Shown here: piece after piece, positions 10,748-19,301 of the stretch
How positions within the stretch are numbered: the stretch's first letter is position 1
How the letters are laid out: each line of letters starts with the position of its first letter
Source of the DNA: an uncultured Verrucomicrobiota bacterium
Lineage (GTDB): Bacteria > Verrucomicrobiota > Verrucomicrobiia > Limisphaerales > UBA9464
Length of the DNA: 37,995 nucleotides
NCBI GenBank assembly: GCA_903916195.1
Contig: CAIWVP010000079.1
Span: 1 to 37,995 of the forward strand
Direction of reading: 5' to 3'
Translations under genes and position numbers: made by a program
Notes under the pieces: model-generated
The model's input: only the letters and a program-made list of their open reading frames with translations
What the model was told of the DNA's origin: nothing
Databases searched by the model: none

Positions 10748-11656
10748 GTGAACTCCCTCATCACCCCTGAACTGCTCCGCCGGCTGGAGCAGGTGCAGAT
10801 GCTCGCGGCGCTGCGTGCCAAGAGCTCGCTCAAAGGGGAACGCCGCAGCCGCGCGCGCGGCCTGAGCGTGGAGTTCGCGGACCATAGGAACTACGTCCTC
10901 GGCGACGACCTGCGCTACCTCGATTGGAACCTCTTCGGCCGTCTCGACCGCCTGTTCCTCAAGCTCTACGAAGAAGAGCGCGAGCTGCCGGTCCGGATCT
11001 TCCTCGATGCCAGCGAGAGCATGAACTTCGGCACGCCCACCAAGTTCGACTTCGCCCGCCAGGTCGCCGCGGCCATCGGCTACGTGGCCCTGTGCGGCTT
11101 CGATCGCGTCGCCGTGGCGCCCTTCCCGGACCGCGCGGTGGGCGGCGGAGACCCGGAGCTCGCCCATCGCAACGCCCTCCGGTCCGTGCGCGGCAAGAAG
11201 TCGTCGATGCAGTTCTTCCGCGACCTCTCGGCGCTCTCGGCGTCCGGCGCCGCCGATCTCAACGCGTCGCTCAAGCGCGGCGCGATGGAGGCCCGGCAAT
11301 CCGGCGTCGCCATCGTGCTGAGCGATTTCCTCGACCCGGCGGGCTACGAGGCGGGGCTGAACGCCTTGGTCGGCCGGGGCTTCCAGATCAACTGCGTGCA
11401 GATCCTCGCGCCCGAGGAACTCGACCCGACGACTTTCGGCGACCTGCGCCTGATCGATTCCGAGAACGGCGACGAGACCGAGGTGACCTTCGGCAAGTAC
11501 CGGCTGAAGGCCTATCAGCAGAGCGTGGCCAACTACGTCCAGCGCCTGCGTGAGCACTGTGCCGGCCGGGGCATCCGGTTCTTCAGCGTCAGCAGCGCGA
11601 CCGACCTCGGCGACCTGCTGCTCAAACAATTGCGCGCCTCGGAGGTGTGGGCGTGA
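10748..11656 (+). CDS. DUF58 domain protein (vWA-like)
   Basis: A 302-residue protein of the DUF58 family, with no export signal. The N-terminal 'NYVLGDDLRYLDWNLFGR' (48-65) followed by 'LYEEERELPVRIFLDAS' is the family signature, and 'DASESM' (87-92) resembles a metal-ion-dependent adhesion site. DUF58 genes usually stand between a MoxR AAA+ ATPase and BatA-like vWA genes. Here the MoxR gene is absent (hisS lies upstream) and a sulfite dehydrogenase pair separates it from the vWA gene at 13367. The start is a GTG at 10748. It is the first gene of a tightly packed rightward group ending at 15229. The function of such groups is thought to concern assembly or stability of enzyme complexes. Confidence 0.88.
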   Translation: MNSLITPELLRRLEQVQMLAALRAKSSLKGERRSRARGLSVEFADHRNYVLGDDLRYLDWNLFGRLDRLFLKLYEEERELPVRIFLDASESMNFGTPTKFDFARQVAAAIGYVALCGFDRVAVAPFPDRAVGGGDPELAHRNALRSVRGKKSSMQFFRDLSALSASGAADLNASLKRGAMEARQSGVAIVLSDFLDPAGYEAGLNALVGRGFQINCVQILAPEELDPTTFGDLRLIDSENGDETEVTFGKYRLKAYQQSVANYVQRLREHCAGRGIRFFSVSSATDLGDLLLKQLRASEVWA

Positions 11657-11764
11657 AGCGGCTCGCCACGACGGAGATGCGGACGTGCGATGCCTGCGTC
11701 GTTGCCCCGCCTCGCCGCGTCCTCGTCTTCTCGCTGTCCAGACCCCGTCCTTGAACCGTCCTCC

Positions 11765-12994
11765 ATGGAACTTCCTGCTCCCCGTCTTACACGCCGCGGT
11801 TTTCTCCGGGCCGGAGCCCTTTTGGCCGTGGCTTCGCCCGCTGCGCGCATGCTCGCCGAAGAGACCGCCGTGCTGCCCTTCCTCAACGGCGTCCGGCCGC
11901 TGGTGAGATATCCGCAGAAGCGCCCGCTGATCCGGCTGACGACGCGGCCGCCGCAGCTCGAGACGCCGTTCGAGGTCTTCGATGAGAGCCTGCTCACGCC
12001 GAACGACGCGTTCTTCGTCCGCTATCATCTCACGAACTCGCCGCCGCGTGCCGACCTGCTCCAGCCGGACAAGTTCCGCCTCACGGTGAAGGGCAAGGTG
12101 GCGACACCGCTCACGCTGTCGGTCGAAGAGCTGAGGACGCGCTTCGAGAACGCCGAGGTCACGGCGGTGAACCAATGCGCCGGCAACAGCCGCGGGTTCT
12201 TCCAACCTCGGGTGCAGGGCGGGCAGCTCGGCCATGGCGCGATGGGCTGTGCCCGCTGGCGCGGGGTCCGGTTGGCCGACCTGCTGAAGGCCGCCGGTCC
12301 CGACACCGGAGCCAAGCAGGTCGTCTTCAACGGGCTCGACACCCCGCTCGTCCCGCAGACGCCGGATTTCCTCAAGACCCTCGCGGTCGACCAGGCCCTG
12401 GAGCCCGGGATCCTGCTCGCCTTCGAGATGAACGGCGAGCCGCTGCCGTGGCTCAACGGGTATCCGCTCCGCCTCGTCGTGCCCGGCCACTACGGCACCT
12501 ACTGGGTGAAGCACCTCCACGAGATCACCGTGCTGGACGAGCCGTCCAAAGGGTTCTGGATGGATCCCGGGTACCGCATCCCCGACGAGCCCTGCGGGGC
12601 GATCGAGCCCGGTACCACGCCCAAACGCACGGTGCCCATCACCCGGTTCAACGTCCGGTCCTTCATCACCCACCTGCCGTCGGGAACGACCTTGAAGGCC
12701 GGCAAGGCGACCGAGTTGCGCGGTATCGCGTTCGACGACGGCCACGGGATCCGCGAGGTGCTCGTCTCGGCCGACGGCGGCCGTTCTTGGCGCGCGGCGG
12801 AACTGGGGCGGGAGGTCGACCGGTACGCGTTCCGCGGCTGGACGCTGCCTTTCACACCGGATCGTGCCGGCAAACTCACCTTGATCGCCAAGGCGACGAA
12901 CCGCCTCGGCCAATCGCAGCCGATGGAGCCGCTCTGGAACCCGTCCGGATACATGCGCAACTGCGTCGAACCCGTCGAAGTCGACGTCCTGTGA
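11765..12994 (+). CDS. SorA/SoxC-like molybdopterin sulfite dehydrogenase, Tat-exported
   Basis: A 409-residue periplasmic molybdoenzyme that probably oxidises sulfite to sulfate. The N-terminus has a twin-arginine signal, 'LTRRGFLRAGALLAVASPAA' (Arg10-Arg11). The oxidoreductase domain contains 'AVNQCAGNSRGFF', with Cys138 as the expected molybdenum ligand, and 'GAMGCARWRGVRLADLL', typical of SoxC/SorA. The C-terminal dimerisation domain is seen at 'VLVSADGGRSW'. The ATG at 11765 puts the Tat motif at the right distance. The cytochrome c gene starts 2 bases after the stop, as in SorAB. Substrate assignment is by family resemblance; related enzymes may reduce other S- or N-oxides. Confidence 0.87.
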   Translation: MELPAPRLTRRGFLRAGALLAVASPAARMLAEETAVLPFLNGVRPLVRYPQKRPLIRLTTRPPQLETPFEVFDESLLTPNDAFFVRYHLTNSPPRADLLQPDKFRLTVKGKVATPLTLSVEELRTRFENAEVTAVNQCAGNSRGFFQPRVQGGQLGHGAMGCARWRGVRLADLLKAAGPDTGAKQVVFNGLDTPLVPQTPDFLKTLAVDQALEPGILLAFEMNGEPLPWLNGYPLRLVVPGHYGTYWVKHLHEITVLDEPSKGFWMDPGYRIPDEPCGAIEPGTTPKRTVPITRFNVRSFITHLPSGTTLKAGKATELRGIAFDDGHGIREVLVSADGGRSWRAAELGREVDRYAFRGWTLPFTPDRAGKLTLIAKATNRLGQSQPMEPLWNPSGYMRNCVEPVEVDVL

Positions 12995-12996
12995 AC

Positions 12997-13353
12997 ATGA
13001 GCCACCACCGCTTCTTCGTCTCCGCTCTCTCGGCCGTCGTTTGTATCGGCATCGTGTCCGCCGAGATCCCGGTCCAGCCGCGGAAGAATCCCTTCGCCGC
13101 CGACGCATGGCGACTACCGCCGGAGAACCCCGTGCTGAAGCCCGGCGAAGGCCTCGCCTCGGTGACCGGCAACTGCGTCCTTTGCCATTCGGTCGACTAC
13201 ATCTCCACCCAGCCGCCTTTGCTGCGGGCCCAGTGGACGGCCACGGTGGAGAAGATGCGCGCCAAGTTCGGCGCGACCCTCGCCACGAACCAGGTGCCGG
13301 GGATCGTGGATTATCTCGCGACGGCGTACGGCCGGAAAGACCCGGTGAAGTGA
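12997..13353 (+). CDS. SorB/SoxD-like monoheme cytochrome c subunit
   Basis: A 118-residue exported cytochrome c. A signal peptide covers about residues 1-23. One heme site, CVLCH, lies in 'TGNCVLCHSVDYIS', and 'WTATVEKMRAKFGA' offers a likely axial Met. The C-terminal 'IVDYLATAYG' is common in small cytochromes that accept electrons from SorA/SoxC-type enzymes. The gene starts 2 bases after the molybdoenzyme stop and ends 13 bases before the vWA gene, so it is almost certainly co-transcribed. It is predicted to pass electrons from sulfite oxidation to the respiratory chain. Confidence 0.85.
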   Translation: MSHHRFFVSALSAVVCIGIVSAEIPVQPRKNPFAADAWRLPPENPVLKPGEGLASVTGNCVLCHSVDYISTQPPLLRAQWTATVEKMRAKFGATLATNQVPGIVDYLATAYGRKDPVK

Positions 13354-13366
13354 TCTTTCATCGCGC

Positions 13367-15229
13367 ATGAGCTTCCTGTCGCCGCTCGCGTTCCTGTTCG
13401 CGCTGTCGCTGCCGGTCGTCGTCGTCTTCTACCTGCTCAAGCGCAAACGGGTGGTGAAGCTCGTGCCGTCGTCGTTGCTCTGGCAGCGGTTCCTCGCCGA
13501 GACGCAGGCGAGCGCGCCGCTCCAGCGGCTGCGCCACAACTGGCTGCTCCTGCTCCAGCTGATGATGCTCCTGCTCGTCGTGCTGGCGCTGGCGCGGCCG
13601 TTCTTCTCAGGCAAGACCGGCGAGGCGTCGCTGCAGATCGTCATCCTCGACGCCAGCGCCTCGATGCAGGCGACCGACGAATCGCCCAGCCGCTTCGAGA
13701 AGGCGCGCGCCGAGGTGTCGCGGCTCGTGGACGGCATGAAGACCGGCTTCAGCGCGGACAACCAGCAGATGTTGCTCATGGTCGCCGGCGCCAACGCGGA
13801 GGTGAGACAGTCCGCGACCTCGGAGAAATCGGCGTTGCGCCGGGCGCTCCAGGCGGCGCAGGTCACGGATTCGCCGACGCGCCTGGCCGAGGCGCTGCGC
13901 GTGGCCGAGACGCTCACCAGGGACAAGCCGAACGCCGAGATCCATCTCTTCTCCGACGGCGCGGGCGTCGATCTCAGCGAGTTCGGGACCAAGGACCTCC
14001 GGCTCGTCTTCCACCGTGTCGGCACCCGCGGGGACAACCTGGGCATCGTCACGCTCGACGTGAAACCGAACCCCGAGGACCCGACCAAGCGCGCCCTGTT
14101 CACGAGCGTCGCGAACTTTTCCGGATCCGCGGCGGAGACGACGGTCGAGCTGCTGTTCGACGGCCAGGTCATCGAAGCCAAGGCCGTCTCGGTCGGTGCG
14201 ACGAACACCGTGCCGGTCGCTTTCGTGGCCGCCCAGGACCATGACGGGATCTTCACGGTCCGCCTCACCGCGAAGGACGACCTGCCCGCCGACAACCAGG
14301 CGAGCATCGTCAGCCTGCTGCCGCGGCCGGCCAAGGTGCTGCTCGTCACCAAGGGCAACCGCTTCCTGGAGAAGGCGCTCGCCGCGTCCGCGCCCAACGT
14401 CGAGCTGTCCACCGCGACCGATCTCACCGATCCGGAGGTGAAGCCCGATCTCGTGGTGCTCGACGACATCGCGCCCGCCGTATGGCCCTCGGGCAACGTC
14501 CTGGCGATCCACGTCGCGGCGACGAACTGGTTCGAGGGCGGTATCGGGGAGATGGAGGCCCCGGGCATCGTGGATTGGCGCAACACGCATCCTCTGCTGC
14601 GCTTCGTCAGCTTCGACAACGTGCAGATCGCTTCGGCCCTCGCGGTGAAGACGCCGATATGGGGCGTCTCGTTGGTCGATTCGCCGACGTCCCCGCTGGT
14701 GCTTTCAGGCGAGATCGGACGCCAGCGCGTGGTGTGGGTCGGGTTCGACACGCTGCAGAGCACCTGGCCGTTGCGCGTCAGCTTCCCGATCTTCATCGCG
14801 AACGCCGTGGACTGGCTCAACCCGGCCACGGCGAAGGCCGGGCAGTTCCTCATCCATGCGGGCGACGCCTTCCGCCTTCCGCTGGGCGACCTCGGCCAGC
14901 ACGCCTCGGCGAAGGTCATCTCTTCGGACGGCAAGGTCACCGACGTCCCGCTCGGCCCGCAGGCGCGCGAGCTCGTCTTCGGCGAGACCTCGCGGCAAGG
15001 CACCTATCGCGTGGCGCTCGGCACGAACCAGCTGGCCTTCTGCGCGAACCTGCTCGATGCCACCGAGAGCGCCATCGCCCCGCGAGGCGAGCTGAGCCTC
15101 GGCCGGCACGGCGCGGTCGCGGCCACCACGATGAAGCGCGCGGACCTCGAGTGGTGGCGCTGGTTCGCCGTGGCCGCGCTCGCGGTGCTGATGGCCGAGT
15201 GGTGGTGGTATCACCGCAGGACGGCGTGA
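13367..15229 (+). CDS. BatA-like membrane protein with vWA domain
   Basis: A 620-residue protein that starts with the BatA/aerotolerance N-terminal pattern 'MSFLSPLAFLFALSLPVVVV', then 'FYLLKRKR' and 'VPSSLLWQRF', and a second helix at about 63-78. A vWA domain follows, with the metal-site motif 'DASASM' near residue 98. The middle section lacks recognisable enzymes and looks beta-rich; the C-terminus has a final helix in 'WWRWFAVAALAVLMAEWW'. It belongs with the DUF58 gene 1.7 kb upstream; the sulfite dehydrogenase pair lies between them. Members of this family work with MoxR ATPases, often in envelope integrity or complex assembly; the partner ATPase is not in this window. Confidence 0.88.
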   Translation: MSFLSPLAFLFALSLPVVVVFYLLKRKRVVKLVPSSLLWQRFLAETQASAPLQRLRHNWLLLLQLMMLLLVVLALARPFFSGKTGEASLQIVILDASASMQATDESPSRFEKARAEVSRLVDGMKTGFSADNQQMLLMVAGANAEVRQSATSEKSALRRALQAAQVTDSPTRLAEALRVAETLTRDKPNAEIHLFSDGAGVDLSEFGTKDLRLVFHRVGTRGDNLGIVTLDVKPNPEDPTKRALFTSVANFSGSAAETTVELLFDGQVIEAKAVSVGATNTVPVAFVAAQDHDGIFTVRLTAKDDLPADNQASIVSLLPRPAKVLLVTKGNRFLEKALAASAPNVELSTATDLTDPEVKPDLVVLDDIAPAVWPSGNVLAIHVAATNWFEGGIGEMEAPGIVDWRNTHPLLRFVSFDNVQIASALAVKTPIWGVSLVDSPTSPLVLSGEIGRQRVVWVGFDTLQSTWPLRVSFPIFIANAVDWLNPATAKAGQFLIHAGDAFRLPLGDLGQHASAKVISSDGKVTDVPLGPQARELVFGETSRQGTYRVALGTNQLAFCANLLDATESAIAPRGELSLGRHGAVAATTMKRADLEWWRWFAVAALAVLMAEWWWYHRRTA

Positions 15230-15296
15230 GCCGGCTGTCGTCCGCTTCCGCTTCCTCTCCGATCCGCTGTCCGCCGGTCCTGCTCCCGGAATGAGA

Positions 15297-15324
15297 AAGG
15301 CCGCCGAGAAATCTCGGCGGCCTT
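15297..15324. terminator. Hairpin between converging vWA and phoU genes
   Basis: A perfect 12-bp stem (AAGGCCGCCGAG / CTCGGCGGCCTT) with loop AAAT lies 67 bases after the vWA stop and 29 bases beyond the phoU stop. It has only a weak T stretch on either strand, so it may be a bidirectional terminator. Confidence 0.75.
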
Positions 15325-15353
15325 CCGCGGTCCGGTCCCGGCGGATGCGCTCT

Positions 15354-16013
15354 TCAGGCGGCTGTCGCGCCGAGGTGGCGGATGTCGCGGGCCTCGTAGA
15401 GATACACGACGTCCTCGGCGACGTTCTTGGCGTGGTCGGCGATGCGCTCGAGGGCCTTGCTGATGGTCATCAGGTTCAGGCAGCGGGTGATGGTCGTCGG
15501 CTTCTCGATCATGAAGCTCGCGAGCTCGCGGTAGAGCTGCTTGTTGAGTTGGTCGACGTCCTTGTCGCGCGGGATGACGGCCCGGGCGCGGGCGGTGTCG
15601 CCGTTGACGAACGCGCCCAAGGCGTCGTTGAGCATCGCCATCGCCATGGTGGCCATGCGAGGGATGTCCACATACGCCTTGAGCTGCGGCTCCTGGGAGA
15701 GGTCGAGCGAGCGGCGGGCGATGGTGGTCGCCTCGTCGCCCACGCGTTCGAGGTCCCGGGCGATCTTCATCGCGCTGGTGATCAGTCGCAGCTGGGTCGC
15801 GAGCGGCGCCTTGGCCAGCAGGGCGATGCACGCGGCGTCGACCTCCTGCTCGAGATGGTCGATCTTGTCGTCGTCCTCGGCCACCTTCCGCGCGAGGTCG
15901 TCGTCGCGGTCCACCAACGCCTTGATGGCGTTGTTCACCGCGGATTCGGCGTGGCTCGCCATCAGCAGCAGCTTCTGTTTGAGGGCGGCGAGCTCGGATT
16001 CGAAATGGGTCAT
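15354..16013 (-). CDS. phoU: Phosphate signalling protein PhoU
   Basis: A 219-residue all-helical protein of normal PhoU length. It begins 'MTHFESELAALKQKLLLMAS' and has the two PhoU repeats, each with an acidic metal-binding motif: 'ARDLERVGDEATTIARR' in the first half and 'KALERIADHAKNVAEDV' in the second. PhoU damps phosphate import through PstSCAB and keeps the PhoR/PhoB response off in phosphate-replete cells. It is the last gene of the porin-pstSCAB-phoU operon, 40 bases after pstB. Its leader is strongly pyrimidine-rich, with no Shine-Dalgarno sequence. Confidence 0.95.
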   Translation of the reverse strand: MTHFESELAALKQKLLLMASHAESAVNNAIKALVDRDDDLARKVAEDDDKIDHLEQEVDAACIALLAKAPLATQLRLITSAMKIARDLERVGDEATTIARRSLDLSQEPQLKAYVDIPRMATMAMAMLNDALGAFVNGDTARARAVIPRDKDVDQLNKQLYRELASFMIEKPTTITRCLNLMTISKALERIADHAKNVAEDVVYLYEARDIRHLGATAA

Positions 16014-16053
16014 GCGAGAAGGGGGGAGAATGGGGGATGCGTCCGGCCGAGGC

Positions 16054-16872
16054 TCAACCGAAGCGTCCGGTGACGTAATCCTCGGTCTGTTTCTTGGCGG
16101 GGTTGGTGAAGATCTTGGTCGTGAGATCGTACTCGATGAGCTCGCCGATGTAGAAGAACGCGGTGTAGTCGGAGATGCGCGTCGCCTGCTGCATGTTGTG
16201 GGTGACGATCACGATGGTGAACTCCTTTTTCAGCTCGAGGATCAGTTCCTCGATCTTGACCGTCGCGAGCGGATCGAGCGCGCTGGCCGGCTCGTCCATC
16301 AGGATGATCTCGGGGCGGATGGCGATGGCGCGGGCGATGCAGAGACGCTGCTGCTGGCCGCCGGAGAGCCCGAGCGCGCTGCTGTGGAGGCGGTCCTTGA
16401 CCTCGTCCCAGAGCGCCGCGCCGCGGAGGGAACTCTCCACGACGCCGTCGATCTCCGATTTGTCCTTCGTGCCGTGCAACCGGAGGCCGTAGGCGATGTT
16501 GTCGTAGATCGACTTGGGGAAGGGGTTGCTGCGCTGGAAGACCATGCCGACCCGCTTGCGCAGCTCGATGACGTCGACGTCCTTCGCGTAGATGTCCTCG
16601 CCGCCGATCAGGCACTGGCCGGTGATCCGGACGTTGTCGATGAGGTCGTTCATCCGGTTGAAACACCGGAGGAACGTCGATTTGCCGCAGCCGGACGGCC
16701 CGATGAAGGCGGTGACCAGCTTCTCCTTGATGGTGATGTCGATGCCCTTCAAGGCCCGCGACGATCCGTAGAAGAGCTCGACGTTCTTCGCCTCGATGAG
16801 CGGTGCCGCCGACAACAGGCCCGGAGGCGTGACGAGGTCGACGGGGTCGGAGGGCAGGGTGATGGCGGCCAT
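16054..16872 (-). CDS. pstB: Phosphate ABC transporter ATP-binding protein PstB
   Basis: A 272-residue ABC ATPase that drives high-affinity phosphate uptake. It shows Walker A 'GPSGCGKST', Q-loop region '[18 protein letters not shown]', signature '[14 protein letters not shown]', Walker B '[13 protein letters not shown]' and switch 'VTHNMQQA'. '[16 protein letters not shown]' is specific for PstB. The ATG at 16872 gives about 25 extra N-terminal residues before the core '[11 protein letters not shown]'. It lies between pstA (77 bases upstream) and phoU. Confidence 0.96.
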   Translation of the reverse strand: MAAITLPSDPVDLVTPPGLLSAAPLIEAKNVELFYGSSRALKGIDITIKEKLVTAFIGPSGCGKSTFLRCFNRMNDLIDNVRITGQCLIGGEDIYAKDVDVIELRKRVGMVFQRSNPFPKSIYDNIAYGLRLHGTKDKSEIDGVVESSLRGAALWDEVKDRLHSSALGLSGGQQQRLCIARAIAIRPEIILMDEPASALDPLATVKIEELILELKKEFTIVIVTHNMQQATRISDYTAFFYIGELIEYDLTTKIFTNPAKKQTEDYVTGRFG

Positions 16873-16949
16873 AGGAACAACAGGACGGTCTTGGATCGGT
16901 CGATGGATCGGTTTGGGCGTCGCGGATCGGTCGGGGTTCGGCGTCCGGC

Positions 16950-17909
16950 TCAATGCCCGGCGCGCATCGCCTTGCGGATGCGGGCGCGGACGATGATCCC
17001 GATGGCGTTGAGCGAGAAGGTGAGCATCAGCAGCACGAGCACGGTCGCATAGAGGATCGGTCGGGTCTTCTCGATGTTGTCCGACTGCGTGCTGAGCACG
17101 AAGGCGTGGTAGCCGAGGTCCATGAACTGGTCGGTCAGCTTGCTGGGCAGGTCGGCCATGTAGTAGGCGACGCCGGTGAAGAGGATCGGGGCGACCTCGC
17201 CGGCCGCGCGGCTGATGGCCAGGATCGCGCCGGTGAGGATGCCCGGGAGCGCGTTGGGCAGGACAATCTTGAGGATGGTCTCCAGCTTCGTCGCGCCAAG
17301 GGCGAGGCTGGCCTCGCGCAACCCCGGCGGGATCGCCTTGAGCGCCTCTTCGGTCGCGACGATGACGACCGGCATGGTCATCACCGCCAAGGTGAGAGAG
17401 GCCCAAAGAACGGTGGGCTTGCCGAACAGCGGACCAGACTGGTGGGTGAGCTGGTCGAGGTTCTTGCCGATGAAGTTGATGAAGAACCCGAGGCCGAACA
17501 GACCGAACACGATCGACGGCACGCCGGCCAGGTTGGCGATGGCGACCCGGATGATGCGGGTGTGGATGGAACCGCTCGCGGCGTACTCGGTGAGGTACAC
17601 GGCGGTGATCACGCCGATGGGGATGACGAAGATCGTCATGATCATCACCCGGATCGACGTGCCCACGATCATCGACAGGACCGCCGCGGATTCCGGCTCG
17701 AACATGTCCTTGCGCGGGATGGTGGACACAAACCTCCAGGAGAGGCCCGGCAGGCCGTGGTAGAGGATGTTGCACAGGATCGCCGCGAGGATGGCCAGGA
17801 TCCCGAAGGTCGCGAGGCCGGTCAGGCCGGTGAACAGGCCCGAGGCGATGTCGGGCCGCTTGCGGTCGAAGCGGCGGAGGGAGGCGGCGGGCGGGATCGG
17901 GGTGCTCAT
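16950..17909 (-). CDS. pstA: Phosphate ABC transporter permease PstA
   Basis: A 319-residue inner-membrane permease with about six helices. The ABC-coupling 'EAA' region is seen at '[28 protein letters not shown]' (read in two parts: residues before and after 'GATK'), and '[15 protein letters not shown]' is typical of PstA. It pairs with PstC to form the phosphate channel. It starts 19 bases after pstC. Confidence 0.95.
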   Translation of the reverse strand: MSTPIPPAASLRRFDRKRPDIASGLFTGLTGLATFGILAILAAILCNILYHGLPGLSWRFVSTIPRKDMFEPESAAVLSMIVGTSIRVMIMTIFVIPIGVITAVYLTEYAASGSIHTRIIRVAIANLAGVPSIVFGLFGLGFFINFIGKNLDQLTHQSGPLFGKPTVLWASLTLAVMTMPVVIVATEEALKAIPPGLREASLALGATKLETILKIVLPNALPGILTGAILAISRAAGEVAPILFTGVAYYMADLPSKLTDQFMDLGYHAFVLSTQSDNIEKTRPILYATVLVLLMLTFSLNAIGIIVRARIRKAMRAGH

Positions 17910-17928
17910 GGCGGGTCGGGTGCGGGCC

Positions 17929-19065
17929 TCAGCGTTGCTTCTTCAGGCGGTGCATCACGGCGTCGCCGAGCAGGTTGGTCGCGAAGGTCACGGCGAACAA
18001 CATCGTGCCGAGCATGAAGAGCACCCGGTAGTGGTGGCCGCCGTTGACCGCCTCGGCCATCTCGGCCGCGATGGTGGCGGTGAGGCTGCGGGTGGAATCG
18101 AAGATGTCCCACGAGACGACGCTCGCGTTGCCGCTGGCGATGAGCACGACCATCGTCTCGCCGATGCAGCGTCCGAACCCGAGCACGATCGCCGCGAACA
18201 CGCCCGGTGCCGCGGCCGGCAACACGACCTGCCACGCCGTCTGCCACTTCGACGCGCCCAACGCCAGGGCCGCCTGCACGTAGCTGCGGGGAACGCTGGT
18301 GAGGGCGTCTTCGGCGATCGAGAAGATGAGCGGCACGGCGGTCAGGCCGAGGGCGATGCCGGCGACGAACGCGTTCAACCGATACCGGTAGCCGAAGATA
18401 TCTTGGAGGAAGCCCGCCAGCACCAGGAAGGCGAAGGCGCCGAGCACGACGGACGGGATGCCCGACAAGAACTCGATGCCGGGCTTGATCCATTCCTTCC
18501 AGCTCGGCGGTGCCAGCTGGGACACGTAGATCGCGGCGGCGAGGGAAAGGGGAACCGCGAAAGCGAGACCGATGAGCGTGGTCTTCAGGCTGCCGATGAC
18601 GAGCGGGACGAGATTGTACTTATGGATCGCGCTGACCGGTTGCCAGATGTGCTCGGGCTTCGTGTATCCGGTCCATTGGTGCGCCTTCAGCAGATACTTC
18701 CACTCCGTCGTGTTGGCCGATGCGTCCTTGTCGTCGCGGACGGCGGCGGGGACCTCGTTGGCGGCTTCTTCGCGGATCTCCATCATCGTGCGGAGGGTAT
18801 CGGCGTCCTTCGTCTTGAGCTCGGACACGCTCATGCCGAGGTACCGAGCCAACCGGTCGGGAGCGGTCTTCTCCATGTCCTTGGACGGGATGACCGTCTG
18901 TACCAGCGCGCTATCGGTGTCGCCGAGGAACACCGGAAGGGCTTCGCGGCCGACGAACAGGAAGATGAGGAAGACCATCGCGATGGCCGAGAGGCTCACG
19001 GTGAAGATGAACTTCTCGGCGATCCATTCGAGCGGACGGGCGTTATGTCCGCGGTGGATCCCCAT
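17929..19065 (-). CDS. pstC: Phosphate ABC transporter permease PstC, with extended periplasmic loop
   Basis: A 378-residue permease if started at the ATG at 19065; an upstream in-frame TTG at 19110 would add 15 residues. The C-terminal two-thirds is ordinary PstC: 'LSGIPSVVLGAFAFLV', the coupling motif around 'AALALGASKWQTAWQVVLPAA', and 'GRCIGETMVVLIASGN'. Between the first helix (about 19-38) and the second helix is an extra loop of roughly 80-90 hydrophilic, charged residues, making the protein longer than the usual 300-320. It follows pstS, with a strong hairpin in the gap. Confidence 0.93.
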   Translation of the reverse strand: MGIHRGHNARPLEWIAEKFIFTVSLSAIAMVFLIFLFVGREALPVFLGDTDSALVQTVIPSKDMEKTAPDRLARYLGMSVSELKTKDADTLRTMMEIREEAANEVPAAVRDDKDASANTTEWKYLLKAHQWTGYTKPEHIWQPVSAIHKYNLVPLVIGSLKTTLIGLAFAVPLSLAAAIYVSQLAPPSWKEWIKPGIEFLSGIPSVVLGAFAFLVLAGFLQDIFGYRYRLNAFVAGIALGLTAVPLIFSIAEDALTSVPRSYVQAALALGASKWQTAWQVVLPAAAPGVFAAIVLGFGRCIGETMVVLIASGNASVVSWDIFDSTRSLTATIAAEMAEAVNGGHHYRVLFMLGTMLFAVTFATNLLGDAVMHRLKKQR

Positions 19066-19267
19066 CCAGCCCGAGGGGCGTTTCGCGGTGTTGGCGTAGC
19101 GGTGCGGCAAGCGAGGAAAGGGTTGGGTTGGATCGGGGCGGGCGGACCGGGAGGGAGAGGCGCGGATGGACCCTCGCAGGCTAGACAGGGCGGAGGCGTC
19201 GCACCAACCGACGTTACGGTGACAAACGCCTCCGCCCTTCGTTGCTGACCGCGTGGACCGCGGTCAT

Positions 19268-19291
19268 GGCGCGCCGCCGGGGCGGCGCGCC
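19268..19291 (-). promoter_or_regulatory. GC-rich hairpin between pstS and pstC
   Basis: A perfect 9-bp stem, GGCGCGCCG / CGGCGCGCC, with a 6-nt loop begins 10 bases past the pstS stop. No T run follows on the minus strand, so it is more likely to stabilise the upstream mRNA or attenuate pstC than to act as a full terminator. This would let the binding protein be made in excess over the permease. Confidence 0.65.
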
Positions 19292-19301
19292 GTTCCTCCG
19301 C

